In this document: piece by piece, positions 23,633 to 42,880 of the stretch
Numbering within the stretch: position 1 is the stretch's first letter
How the letters are laid out: the number at the start of each line of letters is the position of its first letter
Source of the DNA: Allolobophora icterica
Taxonomy: Eukaryota > Annelida > Clitellata > Crassiclitellata > Lumbricidae
Length of the DNA stretch: 64,000 nucleotides
Assembly (NCBI GenBank): GCA_963556255.1
Contig: OY744607.1
Coordinates: 6,707,739-6,771,738, forward strand
Direction: 5' to 3'
Notes under the pieces: generated by a model
Told to the model about the DNA's origin: nothing
The model's database searches: none
Seen by the model: the letters and a program-made list of their open reading frames with translations, nothing else
Program-made: the position numbers and the translations under genes

Positions 23633-23935
23633 TTCTTTCCCTTCAGGCTCGAATTAATCCCTCTTTGGAGAGGGGTCAGCCACTCGGATCCTTCTCTTCC
23701 ACTTGTTTCTTTCTTGAGCATCTTCTTTCTTCAGTTTGAGGAGCTTTAGGTCTTGTTGTATCATGTCTTCCCAGCTCTTCCTCTGTCGTCCCCGACTGCG
23801 GCGTCCATATACCTCTCCATTCACGATTCTTTTCACACAGCTATCATCCTCTTTTCTCATTACATGTCCATACCACCTCAGCCTGGTCTCTCGTACTTTG
23901 TCAGTTATACATGCCTCTGCCATAATAATAATAAT
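23633..23935 (-). mobile_element. LINE ORF2 C-terminal fragment
   Basis: The minus-strand frame contains RLRWYGHVMRKEDDSCVKR, then GRRSRGRQRKSWEDMIQQDL and ERNKWKRRIRVADP. This LRWYGHV...WxDxI...DR(N)xWR pattern is typical of the C-terminal end of non-LTR retrotransposon ORF2. Only the last ~90 codons are present. It lies between two copies of CTTAATAAATGCATAATAAT (about 23570 and 23938), which look like a target duplication inside the SINE tail. Confidence 0.8.
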
Positions 23936-24000
23936 GGTGCTTAATAAATGCATAATAATAATAATAATACTTGTGCTACTTAGTGCCTGATGTGTTGATC

Positions 24001-24377
24001 ACTATCTACTGTGCTAATCAGTACCTGGTGTACTAATTAGTATCTGGTGTACTGATTAGTATCTTGTAAACTGATAATTGTCTGGTATACTGATTAGAAA
24101 CTGGTGTACTGACTAGTATATTGGGTACTGATTAGCATTTGGTGTACTGATTAGTATCTGGCATACTGATTAGTATTTGGTGTACTTATTAGTATCTGGT
24201 GTACTGATTAGTATATTGGGTACTGACTAGTATCTGGTGTACTGATTAGTATCTGGCATACTGATTAGTATCTGGTGTACTGATTAGTATTATGTGTGCT
24301 GATTAGTATCTGGTTTACTTATTAGTATCTAATGTACTGATTAGTATCTGGTGTACTGATTAGTATCTGGTGTACCC
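24001..24377. repeat. ~19-20-bp minisatellite
   Basis: About 18 units of TGTACTGATTAGTATCTGG with substitutions (e.g. GGCATACTGATTAGTAT), starting from a diverged edge at 24001. Non-coding. Confidence 0.9.
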
Positions 24378-24708
24378 ACTGACAATCTGGCACGGCACAT
24401 GCAGGCCATTACAAATACACACACATGTAATTGTCTATTTATGAGCAATAGATATGAGTCGCATAAATTATCATGTAGTAATTGTAAGAGCTCTTTTATG
24501 TAGCACCTCTCCACAAGAAAACTTGTCCCAGATGCTCCTAACCTGATTACGCAAGACCACGATCAAGGAGAATGGTCTAAAACGGCTTGCGAAATAGAGA
24601 GAAACAAATACATACATGTATACATACATGCATGCATATAAATAAATATATACATACATACATATATGCATATACACATGCTTGCCCATGATTCCATGGT
24701 CTTCCAAA

Positions 24709-24964
24709 CAGGGGCAGATCCAGGGGGGCCAATCCGGCCATGGCCCCCCGTTTGATATTTACACAGGACGTGCCCCCCATCACCACGAAGTAGAGGAAAT
24801 AATGGCCCCCCCATTTGATATTCACCACACAGGACATGACATGGCCCCCCGCAGACGAGTAAAGCGAAATATGGGAACTTGGAGATCAATAGATTAATAA
24901 CAAAAGAAAAAAGTCATCAATATTTTTGCCCCCCCCCATTATAAACCTTCTGGATCCGCCCCTG
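24709..24964. mobile_element. 256-bp hAT-like MITE
   Basis: The termini CAGGGGCAGATCCAGG and, inverted, CAGGGGCGGATCCAGA are flanked by perfect 8-bp repeats CTTCCAAA (24701-24708 and 24965-24972). C-runs (GGCCCCCC) recur inside. No coding capacity. Confidence 0.85.
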
Positions 24965-25214
24965 CTTCCAAATACAGGCTTAGCAGTCTCGTCGCTCTGT
25001 AGCTTTTCATGCGTTTGCGTGGCAAGGATTTTAATTGAACTAATCGATATGTGCATAATTATATATTGTGCCTCCAGCAGCTCATCAGAGGACAAAGATT
25101 CTAAGTGTGCTTCAGTTTTGTGGCTGTATGTGTGTATGCTTGTATGTATGTGTGTCTGTGTGTCTTTGTGCATGTATGTGTTTGTATCTCTGTGTTTTTG
25201 TGAATGTATGCATA

Positions 25215-25612
<398 letters not shown>

Positions 25613-25619
25613 TAACGTT

Positions 25620-27083
25620 CTTAATTATGTGCATGGTAAGGCTGATGAATTAGCTTCTACCTGGTTCACAATATCCTTTTGTCATTGGCGTAAGCTGTGA
25701 CAAAAGGCTTTTGTCTAACCTGGATAACTACGGGTGGCTTGAAGTCAACAAGCATCAAGTACCAGTTGTTTCACTTCTAACTTAATCTGACTGTTGTAAA
25801 TTCCTTTGCTGTGTATTATCGTAAGAGTTTGGCTTTGCTGACTGCAGAGTGTGTTTTCATTTTCGTTTTGTATCTGGAGTGAAGATTTAGAAAGAATTCT
25901 GAAGAGCGTTTGTTGCTTCGAGTGTGAGAATTGTGGAAAAATGACACTGGGGGGGGGGGGATTAGACTTTCATGAGTTTGATCCATGTGGAGTTGAGTTT
26001 TTATCCGTATTTTGCAAACCGAGAAAATTCATCCAGCTCCTGACAAAAATAAAAACATTGATTTTTAGGGCTTCAATGATGCATAATGTCATATGCAAAC
26101 CTTAAGTTGTCATGTGGCACACCCAAATAATGGAATATTTTTTAAAGATTTTGCACATGAGTTTCTAGTACCAATACGAACAGAACTAGGGGATGTCCAA
26201 GGCATTATTAAAAAAATACTTTTTTCACTACCACCCTAATGTATATAATGTATGCATGCTTTTTTATACAGTGCTTTTTTTGCTTGGCCTGAGTTGGGAG
26301 CACCTCTGAGTAGAGACCTTGAACGGGCGCTATATAAATTCTGTTTAATTGATTGATTGAGCAGGTATGCATATACCGGTACATTTACCTAATCATCTAC
26401 CTACCTGGAATGAGCTCCAAGCGATGTATGTATGCATTTTTCTAGCAATTTATATAGTGCCTGTATATAACCTTATTATGTGTCGCCGCTTGATTATTGG
26501 CCTGGGAACAAATTTCGATTGTTTGTTCTGCTTTTGTTTTCGACCCTTGGTGACAATTAATGCGATCGAAAACGGTTCGTTATTCCTGAATGTAGCAACG
26601 TCATAGTGCGCTTAAAATAACAGAAGGTCTTCTAGTGAGTTTGTCGTTGCCAGTCCAAAGCCTGGAGAAAGGAGAAGGGCGACGCTAATCGTCTTTGTTA
26701 ATACAACATCGTTAAACAGCAACTTCATAGTGGCTTAGTGTGTTTAGCACCTGATTTTGTGGTTCATGGAATTGACTGTTTATTGCTAAGGATTGAGGAA
26801 GAAATGCATGACTGGTTTATGGATTGCTTTTAACATGCAAATGCTCTTCGGCCAATAAGGTTCCCTCAACCGCTGGTGTATTAAACACTCTGCTGAAGGA
26901 AAATGTCCACAGAGGCACATAAACGAAATGATTTACTACTTTGCTTTATCCAATCTGTTCGGTAAACTTCTGTAGTATTGGCATCAGTCAATGTTTTCTT
27001 CTTCTAGGTTAAACTACATTTCCAATCCTTTGGATAGATCCAGTCAAGATTCACATGACCTCAGAACCCCCGGAAGATGAACC
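25620..27083. other. Intergenic, LINE tail near 26.3 kb
   Basis: No gene recognised. At 26270-26350 the stretch GGGAGCACCTCTGAGTAG, CCTTGAACGGGCGCTATATA and AATTGATTGATTGA is a LINE-type tail in plus orientation. Confidence 0.5.
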
Positions 27084-27626
27084 CAGTGGCGTCTAACCGT
27101 GGGGTTAGGGGTTGGGAGAGCGATCTCCCATGGTTGCCAGAAATGGGGGTGTTAACCGTGCATGATGACCAGAAGTGGGGGTTTACTATGCATGATGCTG
27201 ATGTATATAGTGACTTCTGAGCTTCTTATATATATATACTCGTATATATATATAAGTCAGTCAGAGTGGGGGCTTTGTTCTCCCATTCCAGGTGGGGGTG
27301 GGGGGTTAGACCAGGGCTGTAGTGGTAAAATTTGAGGTGAGTATATGCTACCGGCGTCAGTAGGGCTGGTGTCACCGTAAAAAAATTTGAAGACTTTTTT
27401 TAGGAATTCGTCTAAGAAAAATTTATGACTTTTCACCAATTCTCTGAAAAATTTCAGACTTTTTACGATTTTGTCTCTGAAAAAGTTGATGACCTTTTTT
27501 TTTTAGTCATTCGCCCTCAAAACCTCTCAAAACCTCTCTTTTTCCTAAAAATTTCATCTCCAGAGGTAAGTATACGCTGTATACCCGCGTATACCCTCGA
27601 CTACAGCCCTGGGTTAGACGCCACTG
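27084..27626. mobile_element. Outer hAT-like MITE interrupted by inner element
   Basis: The ends CAGTGGCGTCTAACC and, inverted, CAGTGGCGTCTAACC are identical. The flanks are GATGAACC (27076-27083) and GATGAACT (27627-27634), an 8-bp duplication with one change. Removing the inner insertion (27312-27611 plus one duplication copy) leaves an element of about 235 bp. Confidence 0.8.
27312..27611. mobile_element. Inner 300-bp hAT-like MITE
   Basis: Ends are CAGGGCTGTAG and its exact inverse CTACAGCCCTG, with perfect 8-bp flanks GGTTAGAC (27304-27311 and 27612-27619). It landed in the right terminal region of the 27084 element, so it is the younger of the two. Confidence 0.8.
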
Positions 27627-27899
27627 GATGAACTTCAAAGTATAAACAAACAGTTCAAGAGAGACGAGATTTTAGTCCTGACCTGATTGACACTAGATAG
27701 CTTTTAAAGTAGAAACATTTAAAAATAGGCAGCAAATTCTAAGTAATTGAGTAAGTGGTGTGTATTAGTGCGAGACTAATGCCTGCACTAGATCCCTCAC
27801 ACCAGCAACTGCGAAAGCTTAGGGACCTAGTACTGTTCTGGTTTTATCAAGGACTTCTGTTTTCTTTTTCTTTTTTAACCATCTGTGTATTCATTTCAG

Positions 27900-33848
<5,949 letters not shown>

Positions 33849-34224
33849 AACGAGGACTTTACATGTCTCATCAGTTCATGCTACCACCTTTTTTGCTAGA
33901 CTTTTACTAGCCAGCCACTCACAGCTGCATTACGTTGTTCGCATTTTGGTCTGTGCCTTACATTCCTCTTACTTTTCAGGTATTGTTAATGGTATTGTTC
34001 TTCTTGTCTAGTTGCCTCGCGCACAGTTTGTGCAGTCGAATTGACGCGATGAGTTGTCGCAGCTGATTTTGTGCACCTATGTTTGTGCATTCGATTATTT
34101 GTGAGAATTCCAGTTTGTGAATTTTTATATACCGATTCCAGTGTATGTTTGGACTGATCTTGACAGCTGACATTCCACAGATTCCCAGATCCTCCACCGA
34201 TATCGTCGTTAAACCACCATCACC
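33849..34224 (+). other. Region downstream of AdipoR-like stop
   Basis: Probable 3'UTR start. No canonical AATAAA was located with confidence before the LINE relic. Confidence 0.35.
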
Positions 34225-34535
34225 TGCTTCGGACTCCTCTTTCCATCATTCCTCAAACTTTCCACTCCAAATTAAAGTCTCGCCTCTTCGGGAATTCCTA
34301 CCGTGTTGTATCCAATCCTGCACCTTCCAGTCTTCTCGGTCTAGATGGAAGTCATCTTAGCGGCTCCTCTGCCTCCTCTTCTCTATCTGGTCTCCTGGCA
34401 GCTGGACTTGGATCTCCACTTGGTATCTGCCCGACAACCCCTCTGACATGACTCAATACTCATGAATAAGCTGGTGTCCTGAGCTCAATTTTCAAGTAGC
34501 GCTTTAGAAAGTTTGAGATTACGATTAACATGACA
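34225..34535 (+). mobile_element. LINE 3'-end fragment
   Basis: The frame includes SSFHHSSNFPLQIKVSPLRE and FLPCCIQSCTFQ, parallel to the 19.6-kb copy. It ends TGCCCGACAACCCCTCTGAC and AAGTAGCGCTTTAGAAAG. A second mutated copy of the same family. Confidence 0.65.
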
Positions 34536-34621
34536 AGTAGATTGTTAACTAACAGCTCTTCACTTGTCAACTGAGTGCCTCAGATTCGCATTTTTGTGTA
34601 ACCTTGCAAAAAAATTTTTTT

Positions 34622-34654
34622 TAATAATAATAATAATAATAAAATAATACTAAA

Positions 34655-34721
<67 letters not shown>

Positions 34722-34722
34722 G
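34622..34722. repeat. (AAT)n microsatellite
   Basis: Trinucleotide run of about 100 bp with two interruptions. Confidence 0.95.
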
Positions 34723-34776
34723 TTACCAAAGACAAAGTGATTGTCTTAATGTACAAGACGGAATGCTAGACATTGT

Positions 34777-34921
34777 CAGTGGCGGCGCCGCCTATGTTTG
34801 TTGTGCGGCTTTTGCCGTACCACTTTTTAAGGTTTTACGGCAAAAACAGAATTTTGCCGTACAGTTTTACCCAGACCCTCTAATTTGCCGTACTACTTTT
34901 CAAATCGTGGCGCCGCCACTG
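34777..34921. mobile_element. 145-bp hAT-like MITE
   Basis: Termini CAGTGGCGGCGCC and, inverted, CAGTGGCGGCGCC are identical over 13 bases. They are flanked by perfect 8-bp repeats GACATTGT (34769-34776 and 34922-34929). The interior repeats TTTGCCGTAC. Confidence 0.85.
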
Positions 34922-35267
34922 GACATTGTGGTATCTAGCGTTTGGTGTATGTATGTATGTACTATGCATGTATATGTATGTATCCGAGCACCCTTTAAGT
35001 AACTCACAAGGATGCTCTGTATGGTTTGAAACCCTTGTTTTGTGTTTCGTATTCGACCTGCAGTGTTCGAAACTTGACCAGCCAGCTCCAGTTTTGAGGT
35101 GAATGATAATTAGGTTTTGCAGTTAAAGTTGAACTAATTTAATGGATGTACTGAGGTTTTGTTAATGCACTTGATCATGTAAAGTATTTTAGAGTTTAAG
35201 AAGTCTGTTTGGCTTTGATAGCTCACCCTTTTAATTGTGTTAGGTAATTGACTTTACAGAATTTAAT

Positions 35268-35842
35268 AGGCATGCTTATTAAATAGGCATGTTTATTAAA
35301 TATTTATTAAATAGGCATGATTATTAAAAAGGCATGTTTATCAAATGTTTATTAAATAGGCATATTAATTTTATTGAATGTTTAATAGGCATGTTTATTA
35401 AATAGGTATGTTTATTAAATAGACATGTTTTTCAGCTGTTTATTAAATAGGTATTTTTTTTATTAAATGTTTATTAAATTGGTATTTTTTTTATTAAATT
35501 TTACTTAAATAGGTGTGTTTATCAAATATTTATCAAATTGGCATGTTTATTTAATAGGCATGTTTATTAAATGTTTGGTAAATAGGTGAGTTTATTTAAG
35601 TTTTATAAAATAGACATGTTTAGTAAATGTTTATTAAATAGACATGTTTTTCAACTGCTTAATAAATAGGCATGTGTATTAAATGTTTATTGTATATAAG
35701 CATGTTTATTAAATAGGCATGTTTATTACATGTTTATTACATAGGCATGTTTCTTAAGTGTTTATAATATAGCATGTTTATTAAATAGGCTTGTTTATTA
35801 AATGTTTCTAATAGGCATGTTTATTAGATGTCTTTAATAGTT
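35268..35842. repeat. Degenerate ~17-bp AT-rich minisatellite
   Basis: Irregular units of ATTAAATAGGCATGTTT and ATTAAATGTTT over about 575 bp. No coding potential. Confidence 0.9.
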
Positions 35843-36370
35843 ATAGAAACCCACTTAACCTGAAGTATGAACTAGATGCTGTGTCTTTTCTGTCCAATTA
35901 ATGACAAATTTTGCAGTTAGAGGATTTCGGCTATGAAACCTGCTGTTATGTGGGTTGAGCTGATTTTTGATCTGTCACTGCAGATGCATTGTTTTGGATG
36001 TTGAAGAGTTCGTAGTGTAGTTAATATTAGTAGTTAGTGATGATTAATATACAGAAACATTAGTTTAAATGAACATGTGTTTTTAGTAGCTTAATTTCTA
36101 TTTTGAGCACTTTTTCAGGATGGAATGATTCAACGAGATTTGGAGACCTAAAGCTCGGTTTGAGCAAAATTATTATATATTAAGATTGAATATAACTGAA
36201 TAAATAATTTATATTAGAATACTTAAAGGGGAGCTACAATTTCATACAGAGCAATAATAATGGAAACAAACTTGTATTTTATGTATGTGTTTGAGTATAT
36301 ATATATAGTATTTTGACGTGAAGTTGTTGAATGTCCAATATATACAGTTAGAGAAGAATAAGAAGAGTAT

Positions 36371-36888
36371 CTAAGCTAGCCCTAGAGGCAGCCATGGGTA
36401 TGAACTTTCAGCGACTTCATTATCTTAGCCTTAGCATATGAGAGCAGCTGGCCAGTCCTTCCAGACCGTCTGATCTTCCCACTTACAGCGTATGGTCAGT
36501 GGGAAGATTAGATGGTGAGGGAGGACTTGTTTCGAGAATTCAGCTCCCTCTGCGCCCTAGCCAACTCTGCTATGAGTACACGGACAGTGTACGGTCAGTG
36601 TACTCGTAGCCGAGTTGGCTACACTGACAGTGTACGGTCATTGTACTTATAGCTGAGTTGGCTACACTGACAGTGTACGGTCATTGTACTCCTAGCTGAG
36701 TTGGCTACACTGACAGTGTACGGTCATTGTACTCCTAGCTGAGTTGGCTACACTGACAGTGTACGGTCATTGTACTCATAGCTGAGTTGGCTAGGGCGTG
36801 GAGGGAGTTGAATTCTCGAAACAAATTCCTGCCATGGTGGGGATTTGGCCCCCTACAGTCCAGCACACTAATCACTAGACTATCACGG
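36371..36888 (-). mobile_element. SINE family 1, reverse copy with fold-back and 43-bp tandem
   Basis: A normal 3' end (CTAAGCTAGCCCTAGAGGCA) and head (CACTAATCACTAGACTATC) flank an expanded centre. In the centre, 36529-36580 and 36776-36830 are inverted copies of the same SINE segment (TTGTTTCGAGAATTCAGCTC versus its complement). Between them lie four to five tandem 43-bp units (CAGTGTACGGTCATTGTACT, CCTAGCTGAGTTGGCTACAC). Confidence 0.8.
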
Positions 36889-36899
36889 ATCAGCTGTTA

Positions 36900-39800
36900 A
36901 ATGTTAAAACTGTGTGAATCAGTAATTTCATTGAAGTTTGTTCTCATGAAGTTTGATGCAGGGATTCAACTATTGCTGCTCGTTTTCTTAAGCTGTTGGT
37001 CCATCTGCCAAGAATATGCTGAGGAAATCCAGTGAATTTCATTGAGTTAGGAGAATTTCATTTGATAATTATACGTAACAGAATATTATTTGTTATTGCA
37101 TACATTGTACTGTTGTCAAGTGCTGTTGCATTACCTGTTTCTGAAGAAATATCAAATGGCTTTCAAAGACACAGAGAGGAGCACATTCAAGAAAAGTAAC
37201 ATGTTGGAAGTTGGGGAGAACTAAGGTTTGGATTTGGTTGGAGAAAAGGCTTGCAATTTGGATCGAATACAAGCAGGCTGTATAAATCATATAGAACCTT
37301 TTCCAGGTGCCTGCCTATGAGTGTTCCCTGCCCTTGTCTCAAGAATGGAGTATAAGCATCTTAGCATCCATGTTCATGGGGCCATGTGGGAACCCACAGC
37401 TGGTCACCAGTGACAACGAGGGCCAGCTGTGGGCCAAGGAGTCTGGGGGAAATCAGTTATTGCATCGAAGTAACTGTTTCGGTGTTCTTGTTCTCTCTCG
37501 GTTTTGTACACCAGAGTTTCCGCTATAGCACGCATCATTTTAGCACAAACTCTGATGTAGTGCAGTTAGCATGTCGATATCAAAGTCAATTAGGGATCAG
37601 TTGCTGGATTGCCTCATTTGTGCTTTAGACAAAATATCAATCAACCCCAGGATGTGGCATCTGAAGACTTACATTAATTGAGATGTGTAACAAATGAAAG
37701 ATTCCCGACATTACCTTATTTCCGCTTTTGGATGTGACCTTGGCTTTTGTCATAACACAAATTCTGGTATAATGAGGTCGAGACCAAATCTAGTTCCTAT
37801 GTAGAAAATTACCATTATTATGCAGTCTAGTCATAAGACAGCTTAATATGGCTTCCAAAGATCACACTATAATGAGTGTCTGGTACACTTGCAATGGCCC
37901 CATAGGTTGCATTAAAAGAGCTTTACGGTGTACTCATTTGCGTGTTACGATATTACGAGCTCAAGAAATCGTAAACTTGTCGAGTATTTGTAATTTGAGG
38001 TAATGCTTTGATGTCGGGAAATGAACAGCTTATATTTTTCATGCTTAACAATTGTTCAAGCGGATTTCTGTATTTAGGCATTACAAATATTACCTGTATG
38101 TTACCAGAGTGTTGTCATGCATGGTAGATAGTTGCAGGGTGCAGTTTGGGGGAGGAGCCCTATCTGGCAAACAGGAAATACCTATTAGACATTTATGTAC
38201 GTGCTTTATGGGAACCTAATCATATGCATTACAGTTGTGATAAGTCGACAATATCATTAAAAAAATTTGTAGTGCATGCAAAGTCACAAAGAAATGCGAA
38301 TCTCAGCATGGTTAGTCAGTTGCCAGGTGAAGAGCTGTTAGTTATCCAAATGTTTGAAAGCCAATGAGAAATAGTGCGTTTTGAGGCATTTCTTAAAGGA
38401 AGAAGAAAGAGAGATCAAGCATCGGAGAAACATTGGTAGTCCGTTCTGTTCCTTGGAGGGCAGCAACATCGAATGATGATCGCCCATGGCAGTGCTGTAT
38501 CATGGCTCAACGAAAAGACCAACTATACCCAACATGACTAACGTTTTGAGTTTAATCAACATGCTTAACCTTGATAATTACAATTAGTGAGAGAGACAAT
38601 ATCCCATTTACCTTACACATTGCACCCTGGGTAGAATTTTGAATGACGTATTATTGGTCTTGTATCAGTTGAAGAAGCAATATGACAACTGTAGTTTGAC
38701 ATATCTCGAAGGTGGGGGTCATCGGAGGTGGATCTTACAAGGCATCCAAATAAGAAGCGATCCTCATTTCTAGGCCGTTTGCAACAATATAAAATTGGCC
38801 TTGCACTCCGCTTTTTGCATTGTTCAATAATGGGCTGTATGCTTTGCACGTAAACACAAAATGCTGCTTGCTAGAATCATTGTGATGGCAGATTTTTAGA
38901 TTTTTTTCAAGGTTTGTTGTATTGCAAAGCTGTGGTCTGCAGCATTTGCCAACTGATCTATTGCTGTACGCATGTCAACCAACAGCCCACGTTTTTATTG
39001 GACTGAAGCTTTATAGCGGTTTTTCAGTAGTAACTAGTTGTCACAGTCTGTCGAAGATATATCATGTGCGACAGATTGCCGATGTATTGTATTTTACCTT
39101 TATGTTTTGAATCCCATAACAGTGATATTCACAGCATATTGGCAAGACTTGTAAACCTCTAAGGAATCCCAACAGCTGTTGGAGGTTGAAGGTTTTTACA
39201 ATATTCCCTATGAAGCATATTATGGGAATATTGACGTATGAAGTGCATATGCATGGAGTATTGAAATATGAAGCCCATCTGGGAATATTGACGTATTTCT
39301 CTCACTATATCTTCATATAACTGATACTGCACATGTTTTTCATATTTGTACAACTGATGTATCTGTCAAATGTTGAAGATATGGTGAGAATATGACAACA
39401 TTCCCAAATGGGTTTCCTACGACATAAGAAGCGCATATGGAATACATATAACTGATACATGTGTCAAATGTTGAAGATATGGTTGCACTATGACAATACC
39501 ACTTTATGGGCATGTGAAACCCATTTGATAATAATATACCATCCCTTCAACATATGACATGGCTGTTGGAAAAAGATCACTGGGCTGTGGGGTGTAACCA
39601 TGTTTGTGCTTCAAACAAAAATATCCTCGGAGGACTTTTATGTTGACATAATGTGGTTCTAAATTGTAGATATTCTCTGTTAGGTAACTTGGATGTCATT
39701 CCACCTTATATGCCATAGCCTTATAAGAAACTATTGTATGTGTCAAATTTTGACAATACTATAGTGAGACAGTTTTTAGGCAACTGCATGTTTTCATAAT

Positions 39801-40820
39801 CTCGTTTCTTTAAAAGTAGCAAATAAAAGAGCAAAATTATGTGCACCGAATACAAGAGTGTGTCATTAAAAGTAGTTCCTCTTTGCTATTTGGCTGACCT
39901 TTAAGAAATTGTTGTCAACTGGTGTTTACACACACTCTTAGCTCTTGCCCCTGCACAGATTTCAGATGTCTGTATGGCCCCAGGATGCATAGGGAGCCGT
40001 ATTCGATTGCCTCTGCATGGGTGTTCCATGGCCCCATATTTACAAGGACTGATCTTGCTAAACCTACTTGTGTTAGTCAACGTTATAACCTTTACTAAAA
40101 AGTGTGCAATTTAATAACCGCGTCGCAAAAGAGAAAAAATGCACTAACAGTTGTCAAATGGTGGATAGAATGTCACGACGCTGAAGATTTTTGCACAAGT
40201 TCCTGAACTTGAGAGTGTAATAAACACTACACGTTCATGTAGGCAGACCTCTCCGTCTGATTATTTTTTATAAAACATTAAGTGTAGGCTATAGGCTATA
40301 TACTTTAATACATGTAGGCCTACTTTCAGTTTTTACCGACGTTTACGTGTGTAGGCTATTCGTGCGTGTCATTTATCAAAACTTTACCCTTGCATATAGG
40401 CTTGCAATACTAGAGTCCTCGCGTCACGAGGTCCCCTCATATTGTCTAAGTCTTCGTCTGTCATAAGCTTACAATGAGCTTACTATCTGACCGATCGTAT
40501 CATGATTTCAGGTTTATATTTTTCGGATTTCAATTGGTGTCTTCTCACACGAATTTACCCTTGACTACGACATCACCCCAGGAGCGACCATAGACTGACG
40601 CATTGTGTATCTTGATAGGGGCTCTATAGAAGAACCTTAGATGAGATGAGATATGAATAAGTATGTGTTGTTTCAATTTCTTACTCACCAGATGTCGCAT
40701 GACGATTTACAGAAAATGCTGAGTGCTTTCTGACGATGTGTTCTTCTCATTCTCAATACCAAGTGGAAAGACGACGTTATTAGCGCAGACTAAAGGAGAC
40801 AACACACTTCTCTATTTCCT
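36900..40820. other. Intergenic region without recognised gene
   Basis: AT-rich sequence. Local fold-back repeats at 39160-39540 are based on GGAATATTGACGTATGAAG and GTTGAAGATATGGTGAGAAT. No protein similarity seen in any frame. Confidence 0.4.
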
Positions 40821-40825
40821 TGAGT

Positions 40826-42880
40826 CGATACAGGCGATATCATCCAGCACATCTCCAGCCGACATCATCCAGCGCCTCCTACAGGCGGCATCATCCGGCG
40901 CCTCTTCACAGGCAGCATCATCCAGCGCCTCTACACAGGCAGCATCATCCAGCGCCTCTTCACAGGCAGCATCATCCAGCGCCTCTTCACAGGCAGCATC
41001 ATCCAGCGCCACTTCACAGGCGATATCATCCAGCGCCTTTTCACAGGCGATATCATCCAAAGCTTCTTCACAGGCGGCATCATCCAGAGCCTCTTCACAG
41101 GCGATATCATCCAGCGCCTATTCACAGGCGACACCCTCCAGCACACCTTTACAAAGGCGACACCCTCCCGCACACCTTTACAAAGGCGACGCCCTCCAGC
41201 ACACCTTTCCAAAGGCGACATCCTCCAGCAAACCTTTACAAAGGCGACATCCTCCAGCACACCTTTACAAAGGCGATACCCCCAGCACACCTTTACAAAG
41301 GCGACACCCTCCAGCACACCTTTACAAAGGCGACACCCTCCAGCACACCTTTACAAAGGCGATATCATCCAGCGCCTCTTCACAGGCAGCATCATCCAGC
41401 GCCTTTTCACAGGCGATATCTTCCAGCGCCTCTTCACAGGCCATATCGTTCAGCAACTCTTCACAGGCGACATCATCCAGCGCTTTTTCACAGGCGATTC
41501 ATCCAGCGCCTCTTCACAGGCAGCATCATCCGGCGCCTCTTCAAGGGCAGCATCATCCAGCGCCTCTTCACAGGCGGCATCATTTAGCGCCTCTTCACAG
41601 GCAACATCATCCAGCGCTTTTTCACAGGCGATATCATCCAGCGCCTCTTCACAGGCAGCATCATCCGGCTCCTCTTCACAGGCAACGTCATCCAGCGCTT
41701 TTTCACAGGCGATATCATCCAGCGCCTCTTCACAGGCAACGTTATCCAGCGCTTTTTCACAGGCGATTTCATCCAGCGCCTCTTCACAGGCAGCATCATC
41801 CAGCGCCTCTTCACAGGCAACATCATCCAGCTTTTTTTCACAGGCGATATTATCCAGCGCCTTTTCACAGGCGATATCATCCAGCGCCGCTTCACAGGCG
41901 ATATCATCCAGCGCCACTTCACAGGCGATATCATCCAGCGCCTTTTCACAGGCGACACCCTCCCGCACACCTTTACAAAGGCGACATCCTCCAGCACACC
42001 TTTACAAAGGCGATACCCCCAGCACACCTTTACAAAGGCGACATCCTCCAGCACACCTTTACAAAGGCGATACCACCAGCACACCTTTACAAAGGCGACA
42101 CCTTCCAGCACACCTTCACAAAGGCGACATCCTCCAGCACACCTTTACAAAGGCGATACCCCCAGCACACCTTTACAAAGGCGACACCTTCCAGCACACC
42201 TTCACAAAGGCGACACCCTCCAACACACCTTTACAAAGGCGACACCCTCCAGCACACCTTCACAGGCGATATCATCCAGCGCCTCTTCACTCAGAATCAT
42301 CCAGCGCCGCTTCACAGGCAATATCATCCAGCGCCTCTTCACAGGCGATATCATCCAGCGCCTCTTCACAGGCGATATCATCCAGCGCCTCTTCACAGGC
42401 GATATCATCCAGCGCCTCTTCACAGGCGATATCATTTAGCGCCTCTTCACAGGCGGTATCATTTAGCGTCTCTTCACAGGCGATATCTTCCAGCGCCTCT
42501 TCACAGGCGGCATCATCCAGCGCCTCTTCACCGGCGTATATCATCCAGCGCCTCTTCACAGGCGACATCATCCAGCGCCTCCCCACAGGCGGCATCATTT
42601 AGCGCCTCTTCACAGGCCATATCATTCAGCAACTCTTCACATACGACATCAGCCAGCGCCTTTTCACAGGCGACATCATCCAGCGCCTTTTCAAAGGCGA
42701 CACCCTCCAGCACACCTTTACAAAGGCGACACCTTCCAGCACACCTTCACAAAGGCGACATCCTCCAACACACCTTTACAAAGGCGACACCCTCCAGCAC
42801 ACCTTCACAAAGGCGACATCCACCAGCACACCTTTACAAAGGCGACATCGTCCAGCGCCTCTCCACAGGCCACATCATCC
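40826..42880. repeat. Composite minisatellite, alternating 27-bp and 29-bp units
   Basis: Unit A (27 bp) is TTCACAGGCGATATCATCCA plus GCGCCTC. Unit B (29 bp) is ACCTTTACAAAGGCGACACC plus CTCCAGCAC. The units are related (AGGCGA-A-CATCCAGC core) and lie in blocks A-B-A-B-A-B, with boundaries near 41130, 41360, 41950, 42260 and 42690. Neither unit has a stop in several frames, so long frames appear on both strands. The longest is 40723-42906 on plus, 727 codons of Ser/Ala/Gln- then His/Pro/Arg-rich repeats. I treat these as artefacts. Confidence 0.9.
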
